Shown here piece after piece: positions 9,132 through 16,685 of a DNA stretch of 64,000 bases (position 1 is the first letter of the stretch; each line of letters opens with the position of its first letter). The notes under the pieces are model-generated. The model did no database searches. It had not been told where the DNA came from and saw nothing but the letters and a program-made list of their open reading frames with translations. The translations under genes and the position numbers were made by a program. The stretch spans positions 248,001-312,000 of the forward strand of contig NZ_BDBC01000010.1 in assembly GCF_001612785.1 (NCBI RefSeq), in the 5' to 3' direction. This stretch comes from Nocardia beijingensis NBRC 16342. Lineage in GTDB: Bacteria; Actinomycetota; Actinomycetes; Mycobacteriales; Mycobacteriaceae.

Positions 9132-10315
9132 GCGACAACGACAACAAGGATCCGGGCGAGGCGAAAGCCGCCTCCAACGGCCATCACGAAACGCCAGCGG
9201 CCGAAGGCAACGGCAGCGCACCTGCCAACGGCAACGGCGCCGCGCACCAGGCCAATGGCGCCACGACCACCGCGGAACGCATCTCCTCCATACAGCGCTC
9301 GGGCACCGAGTTCGCCAAGGAATGGATGGAGAAGCCCGCGCCGACGAAGGACCCGCGCTACCTGGCGCTGCGCAACTTCGCCATCTCGATCACGATCTTC
9401 AATCTGATCGGGTTCCCGCTGCTCGGCTTCGAGCAGCCGTTCCTCTGGCCGTTCATCGCACTGGCCACCGCCTACACCACCGAGATCGGGCTGGAAGTCC
9501 TGGCGGCCTGGGCGTACAAGCGCCCGCCCGCCTTCCGTGGCCGCGGGCCGCGTGGGCTGTTCGAGTTCCTGCTGCCCGCGCACATCACCGGTCTGGCGTT
9601 CAACTTCCTGACCTTCGCGCACGACAAGCTGTGGCCGGTGATCTTCGGCATCGTGGTCGCGGTCGGCACGAAGTGGGTGCTGCGCGCGAAGATCAACGGC
9701 AAGATGCGCCACTTCATGAACCCGTCGAATTTCGGTGTGGTGGTGTGCTTCCTGGTGTTCCCGATGATCGCGGTGGCGCCGCCGTACCACTTCACCGAAT
9801 ACATCACGGGACCGGCGGACGCGCTCATCGTGCTCGGCCTGCTGACGACCGGCACCATGCTCAACGCCAAGCTGACGCTGAAGATGCCGCTGATCATGGC
9901 GTGGGTCGGCTCGTTCGCGCTGCAGGCCATCGTGCGCGGGCTCATCGAACCGAACATCTCGATCCTGGCCGGACTGAGCATGATGACCGGTCTGGCGTTC
10001 GTCTTGTTCACCAACTACATGGTCACCGACCCCGGCACCACGCCGTCGGGCAAGAAGCAGCAGATCATGTTCGGCGCCTCGGTCGGCATCATGTACGGCG
10101 TGGTCACCGCGCTGCACATCTCCTACGGGTTGTTCATCGCGCTGGTGATCGTCTGCGGCGCTCGCGGCGTCTACTGGTGGGCACGCGGCATCGCCGAATG
10201 GTGGGGGCAGCGGGGCGCGGCGCCGGAGGCGGCGCAGCAGCCCGTCGTGGCCGACGACCTGGAGGCCGACATCACGGGCGAACCGGAACCGGAGAAGGAG
10301 GCGGCCCGCTCATGA
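9128..10315 (+). CDS. UnbU-type polytopic membrane protein (RnfD/NqrB-like)
   Basis: 395 residues, ATG overlapping the UnbV stop. The first ~60 residues are a soluble Asn/Gly/Ala-rich tail. After it come roughly eight hydrophobic segments, with MNPSNFGVVV and MVTDPGTTPSGKK (near 299). The latter resembles the flavin-attachment region of the RnfD/NqrB subunits of ion-pumping redox complexes. A charged cytoplasmic C-terminus follows. This architecture fits UnbU of the enediyne accessory cassette. Whether it binds flavin, moves electrons or transports a lipid is unknown. The N-terminal linker (SAPANGNGA) closely resembles that of the AOS (TAPANGNGA). Confidence 0.8.
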   Translation: MSDNDNKDPGEAKAASNGHHETPAAEGNGSAPANGNGAAHQANGATTTAERISSIQRSGTEFAKEWMEKPAPTKDPRYLALRNFAISITIFNLIGFPLLGFEQPFLWPFIALATAYTTEIGLEVLAAWAYKRPPAFRGRGPRGLFEFLLPAHITGLAFNFLTFAHDKLWPVIFGIVVAVGTKWVLRAKINGKMRHFMNPSNFGVVVCFLVFPMIAVAPPYHFTEYITGPADALIVLGLLTTGTMLNAKLTLKMPLIMAWVGSFALQAIVRGLIEPNISILAGLSMMTGLAFVLFTNYMVTDPGTTPSGKKQQIMFGASVGIMYGVVTALHISYGLFIALVIVCGARGVYWWARGIAEWWGQRGAAPEAAQQPVVADDLEADITGEPEPEKEAARS

Positions 10316-10806
10316 CCGACCGCGCCGAGCTGCGCCGCGTGCTCGGCGCGTTCACCACCGGTGTCACCGTGGTCACCACCGGGTGGCCACGGCCGCACGG
10401 CATGACCGCCAACGCGTTCACGTCCGTCTCGCTGGATCCCCCGCTGATCCTGGTGTGCGTCGCCCACACGGCGCGCCTGCACCGGGCGATCCACGAGGCG
10501 GGCGCGTTCGCCGTTTCGGTGCTGTCGGCGGAGCAGGAGCCGGTGGCCCGGTATTTCGCCGACTCCGCGCGTCCCGACGGCAACGCCCAATTCGACCAGG
10601 TCGAGTGGTTTCCCGGACCGCACACCGCGGCGCCGCTGCTGGCGAACGCGGCCGCGGGCCTGGAGTGCAAGCTCGACGCCGTATTCGACAGCGGCGACCA
10701 CAGCATCGTGGTCGGCGAGGTCGTGCACGCCGAACGCGACGCCCGACTGGCCGCCACGGGAGCGCTGACCTTCTTCGACGGCGGCTTCCGTCGCTTGATC
10801 CTGTGA
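10312..10806 (+). CDS. Flavin reductase-like protein (HpaC/SgcE6 type)
   Basis: 164 residues with the flavin_reduct fold: LGAFTTGVTVVTTG at the N-terminus, MTANAFTSVSLDPPLILVCV, then FAVSVLSAEQEPVARYFA. The family supplies reduced FMN or FAD to two-component monooxygenases or halogenases. Enediyne clusters often carry a homologue (SgcE6 in C-1027). Start ATG overlaps the UnbU stop. No flavin-dependent oxygenase is visible in this operon, so the partner lies upstream of the window, elsewhere, or the protein serves the UnbU-like protein. That last option is speculation. Confidence 0.87.
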   Translation: MTDRAELRRVLGAFTTGVTVVTTGWPRPHGMTANAFTSVSLDPPLILVCVAHTARLHRAIHEAGAFAVSVLSAEQEPVARYFADSARPDGNAQFDQVEWFPGPHTAAPLLANAAAGLECKLDAVFDSGDHSIVVGEVVHAERDARLAATGALTFFDGGFRRLIL

Positions 10807-10841
10807 CGATCCCCCACTCCTCCGACGAATGGAGAACCCCC

Positions 10842-11804
10842 ATGCCCTCGCCATTGGGACCGCTGCGCGCGGCCCTGTTCGTCCCCAGTCCGGCCAGCGT
10901 CCGCCGAGTGCTCGGCAAATTCGAGCAGCCCGACCAGCACACCGCGCTCGAACTCGAGCAGGTGACCATGCACCTGGTCGGCGGCATCGACTCCGCGGTC
11001 CGCAGTTCGGACAACGACGAGCTGATCGCCACGCTGGCGCAGGTGCCGCCGAAGTACCGCGGGTTCGCCTACGAAGGCGCCGCGGTCGGCCTCACCGCGA
11101 TCGACTCGCTCTCGCCCGGCCGCCGCGCCGCCGACCTGATCGACGGCCCGGCCAGCGAGTACGCGCTGACCATGTATGTCGGCGTCGGCCTTGCCATGGC
11201 GAAGATCCCGAAGTCGCGGTGGAAGAAGCTGTTCCCGCAACACCCGCTGTTCCGCTGGCTCGCCATCGACGGCTACGGCTTCTACAAGGCGTTCTTCCAG
11301 ATGCAGCGCTATGTGCGGGACAAGCACGTCGAGACCCGCTACCCCGGCTGGCTCGGCGACCGCGACAACCTGAAGCGCATCGCGGACCAGGGCATGGGCC
11401 GCGCGCTGTGGTTCATCGGCGGCGGCAGCCCGGCCGGTGTGGTGCGGCTGATCGGGGAGTTCGAGCCGAAACGGCACGCGGATCTGTGGAGCGGCGTCGG
11501 CATCGCCGTCACCTTCGCGGGTGGTGTGGAGCCCGCCGCGATGGAGGAACTGTGGGACGTGGCCGGTGAGTTCCGGCCGCAGCTGTCGCTCGGCTCGGCC
11601 ATGGTCGCCCGCATCCGGCAACAGACCAACAGCGTCAACGAGCACAGCGAGGCGGCGGCGCAGGTCTTCTGCGGCACCACCGTGGCGAAGACCGACGCGC
11701 TGATCGAGAGTTCGCTCGACGATCTGCCCGGCGACGGCAGTTCCGCCACCTACCTGCTGTGGCGGGACCGGATCGCCGACATCGTCACCTCGAGCCGGGC
11801 CTGA
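10842..11804 (+). CDS. DUF1702 protein (UnbL-like)
   Basis: 320 residues, mostly helical, with GFAYEGAAVGLTAID, GPASEYALTMYVGVGLAM, WLAIDGYGFYKAFF and QGMGRALWFIGGGSP. These match my recollection of DUF1702, the family that includes the UnbL-type enediyne accessory protein. The start is supported by GGAG at 10831-10834, 7 nt before the ATG. No known catalytic motif is recognised. It completes a UnbV-UnbU-UnbL set. Function is unknown; conserved association suggests a job on the carrier-released or lipid intermediate. Confidence 0.8.
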   Translation: MPSPLGPLRAALFVPSPASVRRVLGKFEQPDQHTALELEQVTMHLVGGIDSAVRSSDNDELIATLAQVPPKYRGFAYEGAAVGLTAIDSLSPGRRAADLIDGPASEYALTMYVGVGLAMAKIPKSRWKKLFPQHPLFRWLAIDGYGFYKAFFQMQRYVRDKHVETRYPGWLGDRDNLKRIADQGMGRALWFIGGGSPAGVVRLIGEFEPKRHADLWSGVGIAVTFAGGVEPAAMEELWDVAGEFRPQLSLGSAMVARIRQQTNSVNEHSEAAAQVFCGTTVAKTDALIESSLDDLPGDGSSATYLLWRDRIADIVTSSRA

Positions 11805-11813
11805 GCCGCCGCG

Positions 11814-12617
11814 ATGGCACGGGTCGAGGACTGGGTCGGCAAGCACGTCGTCGTCACCGGCGGATCGGAGGGAATCGGCGCCGCGGTGGCGGAGGCCTTC
11901 GCTCGGCGTGGCGCACGCGTCTCTCTGATCGCACGGCGGAAGCTGCCGCTGCGCGACACCGCGAAGCGATTGGACGCGGACTGGGCCACCGCCGACGTCA
12001 CGCGCGCGGAGGAACTGGCCGCGGCCATCACGGAACTGGAGCAGCGCAACGGGCCGTGTGCGGTCATCGCCTGCTGCGCCGGTCTCGCGCTGCCCGGCCG
12101 GTTCCTCGAGGTGGACCCCGACGAATTCGAGGTGCAGATGTCGGCGAACTACCTCGGTGCGGTGCACGCGGTGCGGCGGGTGCTGCCCGGCATGGTGGAG
12201 CGGGGCGAGGGAAAGATCCTGCTCGTGAGTTCCACCGCGGCGTTTCTCGGCATCACCGGGTACACCGCCTACGGACCGACCAAGGCGAGCGTCCGGCAGC
12301 TGGCGTTGTGCCTGCGCTACGAAGTCGAGCCGAAAGGCGTCGATGTCACGGTGATCTATCCGGCCGACACCGACACACCGGGGCTGACCATGGAGAACAC
12401 CAGGAAGCCGGTGGAGACCAAGGCGATCACCGGCTCGATCGAGCCGATGCCGGCCGAGCGCGTCGCCGAGGCCGCGGTGCGCGGTCTGGAACGCGGCCGC
12501 CACCACATCGCGCTCGACCCGCTCACGCGGTTCTTCCTGGCCTGGGCGAACCTCCCGGAGGACCTGGCGCGGCCGTTCATGCGCCGCACCATCGCCAAGG
12601 CGTTGCGCGGCGACTGA
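11814..12617 (+). CDS. 3-ketodihydrosphingosine reductase-like SDR
   Basis: 267 residues, classical SDR: cofactor loop TGGSEGIG (15-22), catalytic Tyr153 and Lys157 in YGPTK. The post-catalytic segment YPADTDTPG (near 185) closely follows the PPDTDTPG of eukaryotic KDSR, which reduces 3-ketosphinganine to sphinganine. A C-terminal hydrophobic stretch (LTRFFLAWANLP) may touch the membrane. It lies 9 nt after the DUF1702 gene and is the last gene before the terminator. Expected role: reduce the AOS aminoketone to a vicinal amino alcohol. The family and context agree, but the substrate is inferred. Confidence 0.85.
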   Translation: MARVEDWVGKHVVVTGGSEGIGAAVAEAFARRGARVSLIARRKLPLRDTAKRLDADWATADVTRAEELAAAITELEQRNGPCAVIACCAGLALPGRFLEVDPDEFEVQMSANYLGAVHAVRRVLPGMVERGEGKILLVSSTAAFLGITGYTAYGPTKASVRQLALCLRYEVEPKGVDVTVIYPADTDTPGLTMENTRKPVETKAITGSIEPMPAERVAEAAVRGLERGRHHIALDPLTRFFLAWANLPEDLARPFMRRTIAKALRGD

Positions 12618-12630
12618 CCGCGATCGCGAC

Positions 12631-12677
12631 GAAAGGCCCGCTCACCCATCGAAACCCGATGCGTGAGCGGGCCTTTC
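12631..12677. terminator. Bidirectional hairpin terminator
   Basis: A 15-bp perfect stem (12631-12645 with 12663-12677, core AAAGGCCCGCTCAC) plus an inner CATC/GATG stem around a short loop. It sits between the + strand SDR stop and the - strand DoxX stop, 14 and 8 nt away. It can end both convergent units and marks the right edge of the PKS/AOS operon. Confidence 0.8.
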
Positions 12678-12684
12678 GGCATAT

Positions 12685-13122
12685 TCACCCGATGATGACG
12701 ATCACGCAGGCCGCGACGAAGAGCACCTGAACCAGCGCCCGCAGCGGCAGGGGCATGGTCTTGATGCCCAGTTCGGCGCGGGCGGCGCGGACATTCGCCG
12801 GGAACAGCGCCACCAGCAGCGCGATCAGGCAGGCCGCGGCCAGGTCCGCGGTCGCGGGAACGAGCACGCCCGCCGCGCCCGCCAGCTCCAGCACGCCGGT
12901 CAGCGTCACCAGCGCGGGGGCGTTCGGCAGCCGCGGCGGCACCATGGCGATCAAAGCGTCGCGGCGCGGCTGGAGGAAGTGCGCGCTGGAGGTGAGGACG
13001 AGCATCGCGGCCAGCCCGAGCGCCGTCGCGTGCGCCCACGAATCGAGCCAGCCGTTGCCGGTCAGCCAGCCGATGAGCCGGACGACTGCGGTGACGACGA
13101 CGAGGACGACCAGCGGTGCCAT
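12685..13122 (-). CDS. DoxX family membrane protein
   Basis: 145 residues with four hydrophobic segments, including MLVLTSSAHFLQPRRDALIAMVP and LVALFPANVRAA, the typical DoxX signatures. The start is fixed by AGGAG upstream of the ATG. DoxX proteins are small membrane proteins linked to redox or oxidative-stress functions; the exact role is unclear. It is divergent from the TetR gene at 13222, and a promoter on its own strand (TTGACA 13193-13188, TATCTT 13169-13164, 18-bp spacer) lies between them, suggesting TetR control. Confidence 0.85.
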   Translation of the reverse strand: MAPLVVLVVVTAVVRLIGWLTGNGWLDSWAHATALGLAAMLVLTSSAHFLQPRRDALIAMVPPRLPNAPALVTLTGVLELAGAAGVLVPATADLAAACLIALLVALFPANVRAARAELGIKTMPLPLRALVQVLFVAACVIVIIG

Positions 13123-13152
13123 CGGAATCTCCTGTGGATCGAAGAGCAAATC

Positions 13153-13193
13153 TTGACAGTGGAAAGATAGGCTCGTCGCCATGAACTTGTCAA
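13153..13193 (-). promoter_or_regulatory. Promoter of doxX gene, with flanking TTGACA inverted repeat
   Basis: On the minus strand TTGACA (13193-13188) and TATCTT (13169-13164) are separated by 18 bp, a good sigma-A-like promoter facing the DoxX gene. A second TTGACA on the plus strand (13153-13158) makes a widely spaced inverted repeat that a TetR dimer pair could use. Binding is not shown by sequence. Confidence 0.5.
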
Positions 13194-13221
13194 TGTCTAG
13201 ATGATCGGTCACCATCGAGAC

Positions 13222-13791
13222 ATGGCGAAGGACGGCTACCACCACGGAGATCTCCGCGCGGCACTGCTCGCCGCGGCCGCGGAGCGGATCGCCGCCGACG
13301 GCGTCGACGCGGTTTCGTTGCGCAACCTGGCCAGGCACGCGGGCGTCTCGCACGCGGCGCCCGCCCACCACTTCGGCGACAAAGCCGGACTGCTCACCGC
13401 GCTGGCCACCGAAGGCTTCGAACTGCTCGCCGCGCAGCTCGCGCAGGCCGGGGACGATTTCCGTGAGGTCGCGGTGGCCTACATTCGTTTCGCGCGCGAG
13501 CACCCAGGGCACTTCGACGTCATGTTTCGGCACAGCCTGCTGCACGCGGAGGACCAGACATTGCGCGACGCGCGGGAGCGGTCGGCACTGGCGCTGCGCT
13601 CCGGCGTCTCGGGCATCCAGCCGACCCACGGCCACGAGCACCGGAAGGCGACCCAACTGGCCGCCTGGTCACTGGTGCACGGCTTCGCTTCACTGTGGCG
13701 CGAAGGGGCACTGCATAATTCGACACTGGCCGACGATCCCGATCCGGAGGCCGTGGCGCGCAAGATGCTGTCGACCATCCGCTTCGACTGA
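13222..13791 (+). CDS. TetR/AcrR family regulator
   Basis: 189 residues from the ATG giving MAKDGYHHGDLR, the usual N-terminus of this subfamily; an in-frame ATG at 13201 would add seven residues. The helix-turn-helix is VSLRNLARHAGVSHAAPAHHFGDKAGLL. The C-terminal ligand domain is of the WHG type (YIRFAREHPGHFDVMF). Divergent from the DoxX gene, 99 bp apart, which is the likely target along with itself. Confidence 0.85.
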   Translation: MAKDGYHHGDLRAALLAAAAERIAADGVDAVSLRNLARHAGVSHAAPAHHFGDKAGLLTALATEGFELLAAQLAQAGDDFREVAVAYIRFAREHPGHFDVMFRHSLLHAEDQTLRDARERSALALRSGVSGIQPTHGHEHRKATQLAAWSLVHGFASLWREGALHNSTLADDPDPEAVARKMLSTIRFD

Positions 13792-13877
13792 CCGGAAACC
13801 GGCTTGCGACCAGCCGCCACCGTGCTATCCACAGACCCGGAAGGAGCGGGCGGCCACCTCCCAGCTGCCATCGACAC

Positions 13878-14243
13878 ATGGACATCCACGCCTACCCCAC
13901 GGACGCGACCACACCGGTGGACCCGGCCGAGGCACACCGGATCGCCGACCGGCATCTCGTCACCGACGACTACGCCGCACGCGGAATCACCTACCGGCTG
14001 GCCGAATTCGACACCTGCTTCGTCGCCGTCGCCACCTTCCCCCGTTCACCGCACGCCGACCCGGACAGCCCGCCGGTTATCGTCGGCGGCTCCGTCTGCG
14101 TCATCGACAAGCCCACCGGTGCGGTCTCCTACTGGCCGACCTATCCGGCCGACCTGGTCGCCGACCAGTACGCGACCGCGTTGCGCGACGGCACCCTCGT
14201 CGTCGAGGACGGCTGGCCGGAAGACGACGAGTCGCCCGCATAA
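13878..14243 (+). CDS. Hypothetical protein, possible YrhB/immunity-like
   Basis: 121 acidic residues, no membrane segment. The middle reads VIVGGSVCVIDKPTGAVSYWP, resembling the beta-strand plus 'vidk.tG.v' turn of small YrhB-like or immunity-type proteins. That match is weak. It lies 86 bp after the TetR gene on the same strand, with no clear ribosome site. No function is offered. Confidence 0.55.
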   Translation: MDIHAYPTDATTPVDPAEAHRIADRHLVTDDYAARGITYRLAEFDTCFVAVATFPRSPHADPDSPPVIVGGSVCVIDKPTGAVSYWPTYPADLVADQYATALRDGTLVVEDGWPEDDESPA

Positions 14244-14470
14244 TCGAAGTCGTTGTCGCCATCGACAATTGGGAATCGGCGCACGACCATGATCAACGAC
14301 GCCGTCCCATGAGAGATCGAGCAGGCGTCGAGCTTCCAACCGCGGCGGGCCGTACCGCGTTCATCACCGGAATCGCGCTCGACAACGTGGTCAAGGCCCA
14401 CACCGGAAAGGTCGTCGTCTGGTCCGCCACGCAGTAGCGCTTCTCCTCGCCGAGCACCACGCCGCCCGAG
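14244..14470. other. Gene-poor stretch with a 42-codon open frame
   Basis: 227 bp between a + strand hypothetical gene and the stop of a - strand transporter. It holds one small frame at 14309-14437 (+) ending AFITGIALDNVVKAHTG-, without a ribosome site. It may be a remnant or chance. Nothing else is recognised. Confidence 0.3.
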
Positions 14471-15817
14471 TCAGAACGCAGGTTGGGCGGGGAAGCCGGG
14501 CTTTGGGTTCGGGGCTGGCTCGCCCGCGTCGGGGACTTCGGTGCCGCGCAGCGAGGCGCCCGCGGTTTCGCGCAGGTGGTTCCAGGCGAGCAGACCGATC
14601 AGGGACGCGCCGACCATGTAGACGGCGGGGAACAGAGCCCAGCCGGTCGCCTCGATGACGGCCTCGTTGATCAGCGGGGCGGTGCCGCCGAAGAGCGCGG
14701 TGGAGACGTTGTAGGCCAGCGCGAAGCCCGCGTACCGCACATGGGTCGGGAAGATCGCGGGGAACGTGGAGCTGATGGTGGACAACTGCGGCACGTACAA
14801 CAGTCCGAGCACGATGAAGCCGAGGATGGCCCAGACCGTGCCCTGACCCATCAGCCAGTACAGCGGCACCGCGAGCACGCTGAGACCCGCCAGCGAGAAC
14901 AGCCACATCGGGCGGCGGCCGACATCGTCGGACAGCCGGCCGAACAACGGCAGCACCAGCATCATCACCACTTGGCCGAGCAGCATCATCGCGGTGGTGG
15001 CCGACTCGCCCATGCCGATGGTCTTCTGCAGATAGGTGGGCTGATAGGTCAGCAGCGTGTAATTCACCACGTTGAGCGCGATCACGAGTCCGGCCAGCGT
15101 GAGGGTCTCGCGCCGGTAGGTGGTCAGCACCTCGCGCAGGCCGCCCGGCGGACGCTCGTGCTCGGCGACCTCGGTGAATACCGGGCTCTCGTCCAGCTTG
15201 GCGCGCAGGTACCAGCCGGTCAGGCCGAGCGGGACGGCGATCAGGAACGGGATGCGCCAGCCCCAGTCGTGCATGGTGTCCGAACCGAGCGCGAGCTGGC
15301 AGGCCAGCACCGTCGCGGAGCCGCCGACGAAACCGGCCATCGTGCCGAATTCCAGGAAGCTGCCCAGGAATCCGCGTTTGCTGTCGGTCGCGCATTCGGC
15401 GAGATACGTTGCCGCGCCGCCGTATTCGCCGCCGGTGGAGAAGCCCTGCACCACACGCAGCAGGATGAGCAGGATCGGAGCCAGCACACCGACGGACGCG
15501 TGGGTCGGCAGCAGGCCGATGGCGCCGGTGGCGGCGGCCATGAGCAGGATCGTGGTGGCCAGCACGGCTTTGCGGCCGATCCGGTCACCGAGCGGTCCCC
15601 ACACCATGCCGCCGAGCGGCCGCAGGACGAACGAGATGGCGAAGCCGAGCATGGTGCCGAGCGTGCCGAGTTCCCCGGGGAAGAAGGCATCGGTCAGGTA
15701 CGTCGCGGTGGCGGCGTAGACGCCGTAGTCGAACCATTCGGTCGCGTTGCCCATGGCGGAGGCCGCCACGGAACGCCGCAGCGGAAAACTCCTGGATGCT
15801 CGATCGGTCACGTGCAC
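14471..15817 (-). CDS. MFS transporter, metabolite:H+ symporter (ProP-like) family
   Basis: 448 residues, 12 predicted helices. N-terminal ASAMGNATEWFDYGVYA and the first-loop motif GPLGDRIGRK identify the MHS branch (proline/betaine, citrate, shikimate and related acids). VVQGFSTGGEYGGAATYLAE is also typical. Starts with GTG; GGAG is 5 nt upstream, and a second in-frame GTG two codons in is possible. It stands alone. Substrate may be an osmolyte or organic acid and is not resolved. Confidence 0.88.
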   Translation of the reverse strand: MHVTDRASRSFPLRRSVAASAMGNATEWFDYGVYAATATYLTDAFFPGELGTLGTMLGFAISFVLRPLGGMVWGPLGDRIGRKAVLATTILLMAAATGAIGLLPTHASVGVLAPILLILLRVVQGFSTGGEYGGAATYLAECATDSKRGFLGSFLEFGTMAGFVGGSATVLACQLALGSDTMHDWGWRIPFLIAVPLGLTGWYLRAKLDESPVFTEVAEHERPPGGLREVLTTYRRETLTLAGLVIALNVVNYTLLTYQPTYLQKTIGMGESATTAMMLLGQVVMMLVLPLFGRLSDDVGRRPMWLFSLAGLSVLAVPLYWLMGQGTVWAILGFIVLGLLYVPQLSTISSTFPAIFPTHVRYAGFALAYNVSTALFGGTAPLINEAVIEATGWALFPAVYMVGASLIGLLAWNHLRETAGASLRGTEVPDAGEPAPNPKPGFPAQPAF

Positions 15818-16028
15818 GTCCTCTCCAGTCCGTCACGGACCTCGGTTCCTTCCGCCTCCGGTCTCGACGACCGAAGGCGTGGCACGAAACAGACCGATAC
15901 CCAGGATTCGACGTCGGCAAACAGTCGCGGAACAGGAAGAGGCCGAGCGCATCCGCGCTGACCTGCCGCTCCACCACCCATTGTGACTCCGGTCACACAG
16001 TCGCGAAGTGATGCGACGAAGCCCGCGA

Positions 16029-16613
16029 TTACCGCCGTCCGAGCATGGCGGCGATACCGGCGGTGACGTCCCGCGCCAGCGCCCCGTCCACCGGGGCATG
16101 CCGACTCAGCAGTCGGTACCACATGGCCCCGAAGGCGAAATCCACCACCAGATCCAGCGGCACCGCCCCGGCGAACTCACCACTGTCCACCCCGCGCCGC
16201 AGCAGGGTGCGCAACGCGGCACGACGCGGGCCGATCACCGTGCTCTGCAACCGCTCGGAGAGGGCGGGGTCACGTTGCGCGTCGGCCATCAGGCCGACCA
16301 GCGCCTGGCCGGTCAGCTTGCGGGTGAGTTCGTAGGTCACGGTGAGCAGGCCTTCGACCTCGGCGAGCACGTCGGCGGACTCGGCTGGCACGCGCAGCGC
16401 CGGATCCTCCGCGAGCCCGGCGAGCGCCTCCATGAGCACCGCCGCCTTGTCCGGCCACCAGCGATACACCGTCTGCCTGCCCGCGCCCGCCGCGTCGGCG
16501 ATCGCCTTGATGGTGAGGTCCTGATAGCCGTCCCGTTCACACAGTTCGAGCGCGGCGCGCAGGATCGCGCGCCTGGTCTCCTCGCTGCGCGGGCGGCCAC
16601 GGGTTCCGGTCAT
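16029..16613 (-). CDS. TetR family regulator (TetR_C_16-like)
   Basis: 194 residues: RGRPRSEETRRAILRAA, then the helix-turn-helix LTIKAIADAAGAGRQTVYRWWPDKAAVLM. The C-terminal domain (VDFAFGAMWYRLL) is the common all-helical TetR type. Transcribed away from the SDR at 16686; the 72-bp gap holds the SDR promoter and inverted repeats, so it probably represses that gene and itself. Confidence 0.87.
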   Translation of the reverse strand: MTGTRGRPRSEETRRAILRAALELCERDGYQDLTIKAIADAAGAGRQTVYRWWPDKAAVLMEALAGLAEDPALRVPAESADVLAEVEGLLTVTYELTRKLTGQALVGLMADAQRDPALSERLQSTVIGPRRAALRTLLRRGVDSGEFAGAVPLDLVVDFAFGAMWYRLLSRHAPVDGALARDVTAGIAAMLGRR

Positions 16614-16621
16614 GCCGACAC

Positions 16622-16671
16622 TTTACAAGACACCGTGACTCGTTTATATTTCGAGACACAGAGCTTCGAAA
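16622..16671 (+). promoter_or_regulatory. SDR promoter with TetR-type inverted repeat
   Basis: TTTACA (16622-16627) and TATATT (16645-16650) are 17 bp apart, a near-consensus promoter reading into the SDR. TTTCGA (16649-16654) and TCGAAA (16666-16671) form an inverted repeat just downstream of the -10, well placed for repression by the divergent TetR protein. Confidence 0.6.
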
Positions 16672-16685
16672 ATCAGGAGGACGTT

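Noticed and set aside
6636..9221. Very long open frames antisense to the AOS and UnbV genes, and similar ones at 2792-4870 and 39453-41921
   Set aside because: They lie wholly opposite genes with strong family matches, have His/Arg/Gly-rich translations with no domains, and arise from third-position G/C in high-GC DNA.
2..12617. Complete enediyne biosynthetic cluster
   Set aside because: The visible PKS has ER and ordinary domain order and no TEBC-type thioesterase; only accessory homologues are present.
14309..14437. 42-residue + strand gene
   Set aside because: No ribosome site or family match; kept only as a note on the intergenic stretch.
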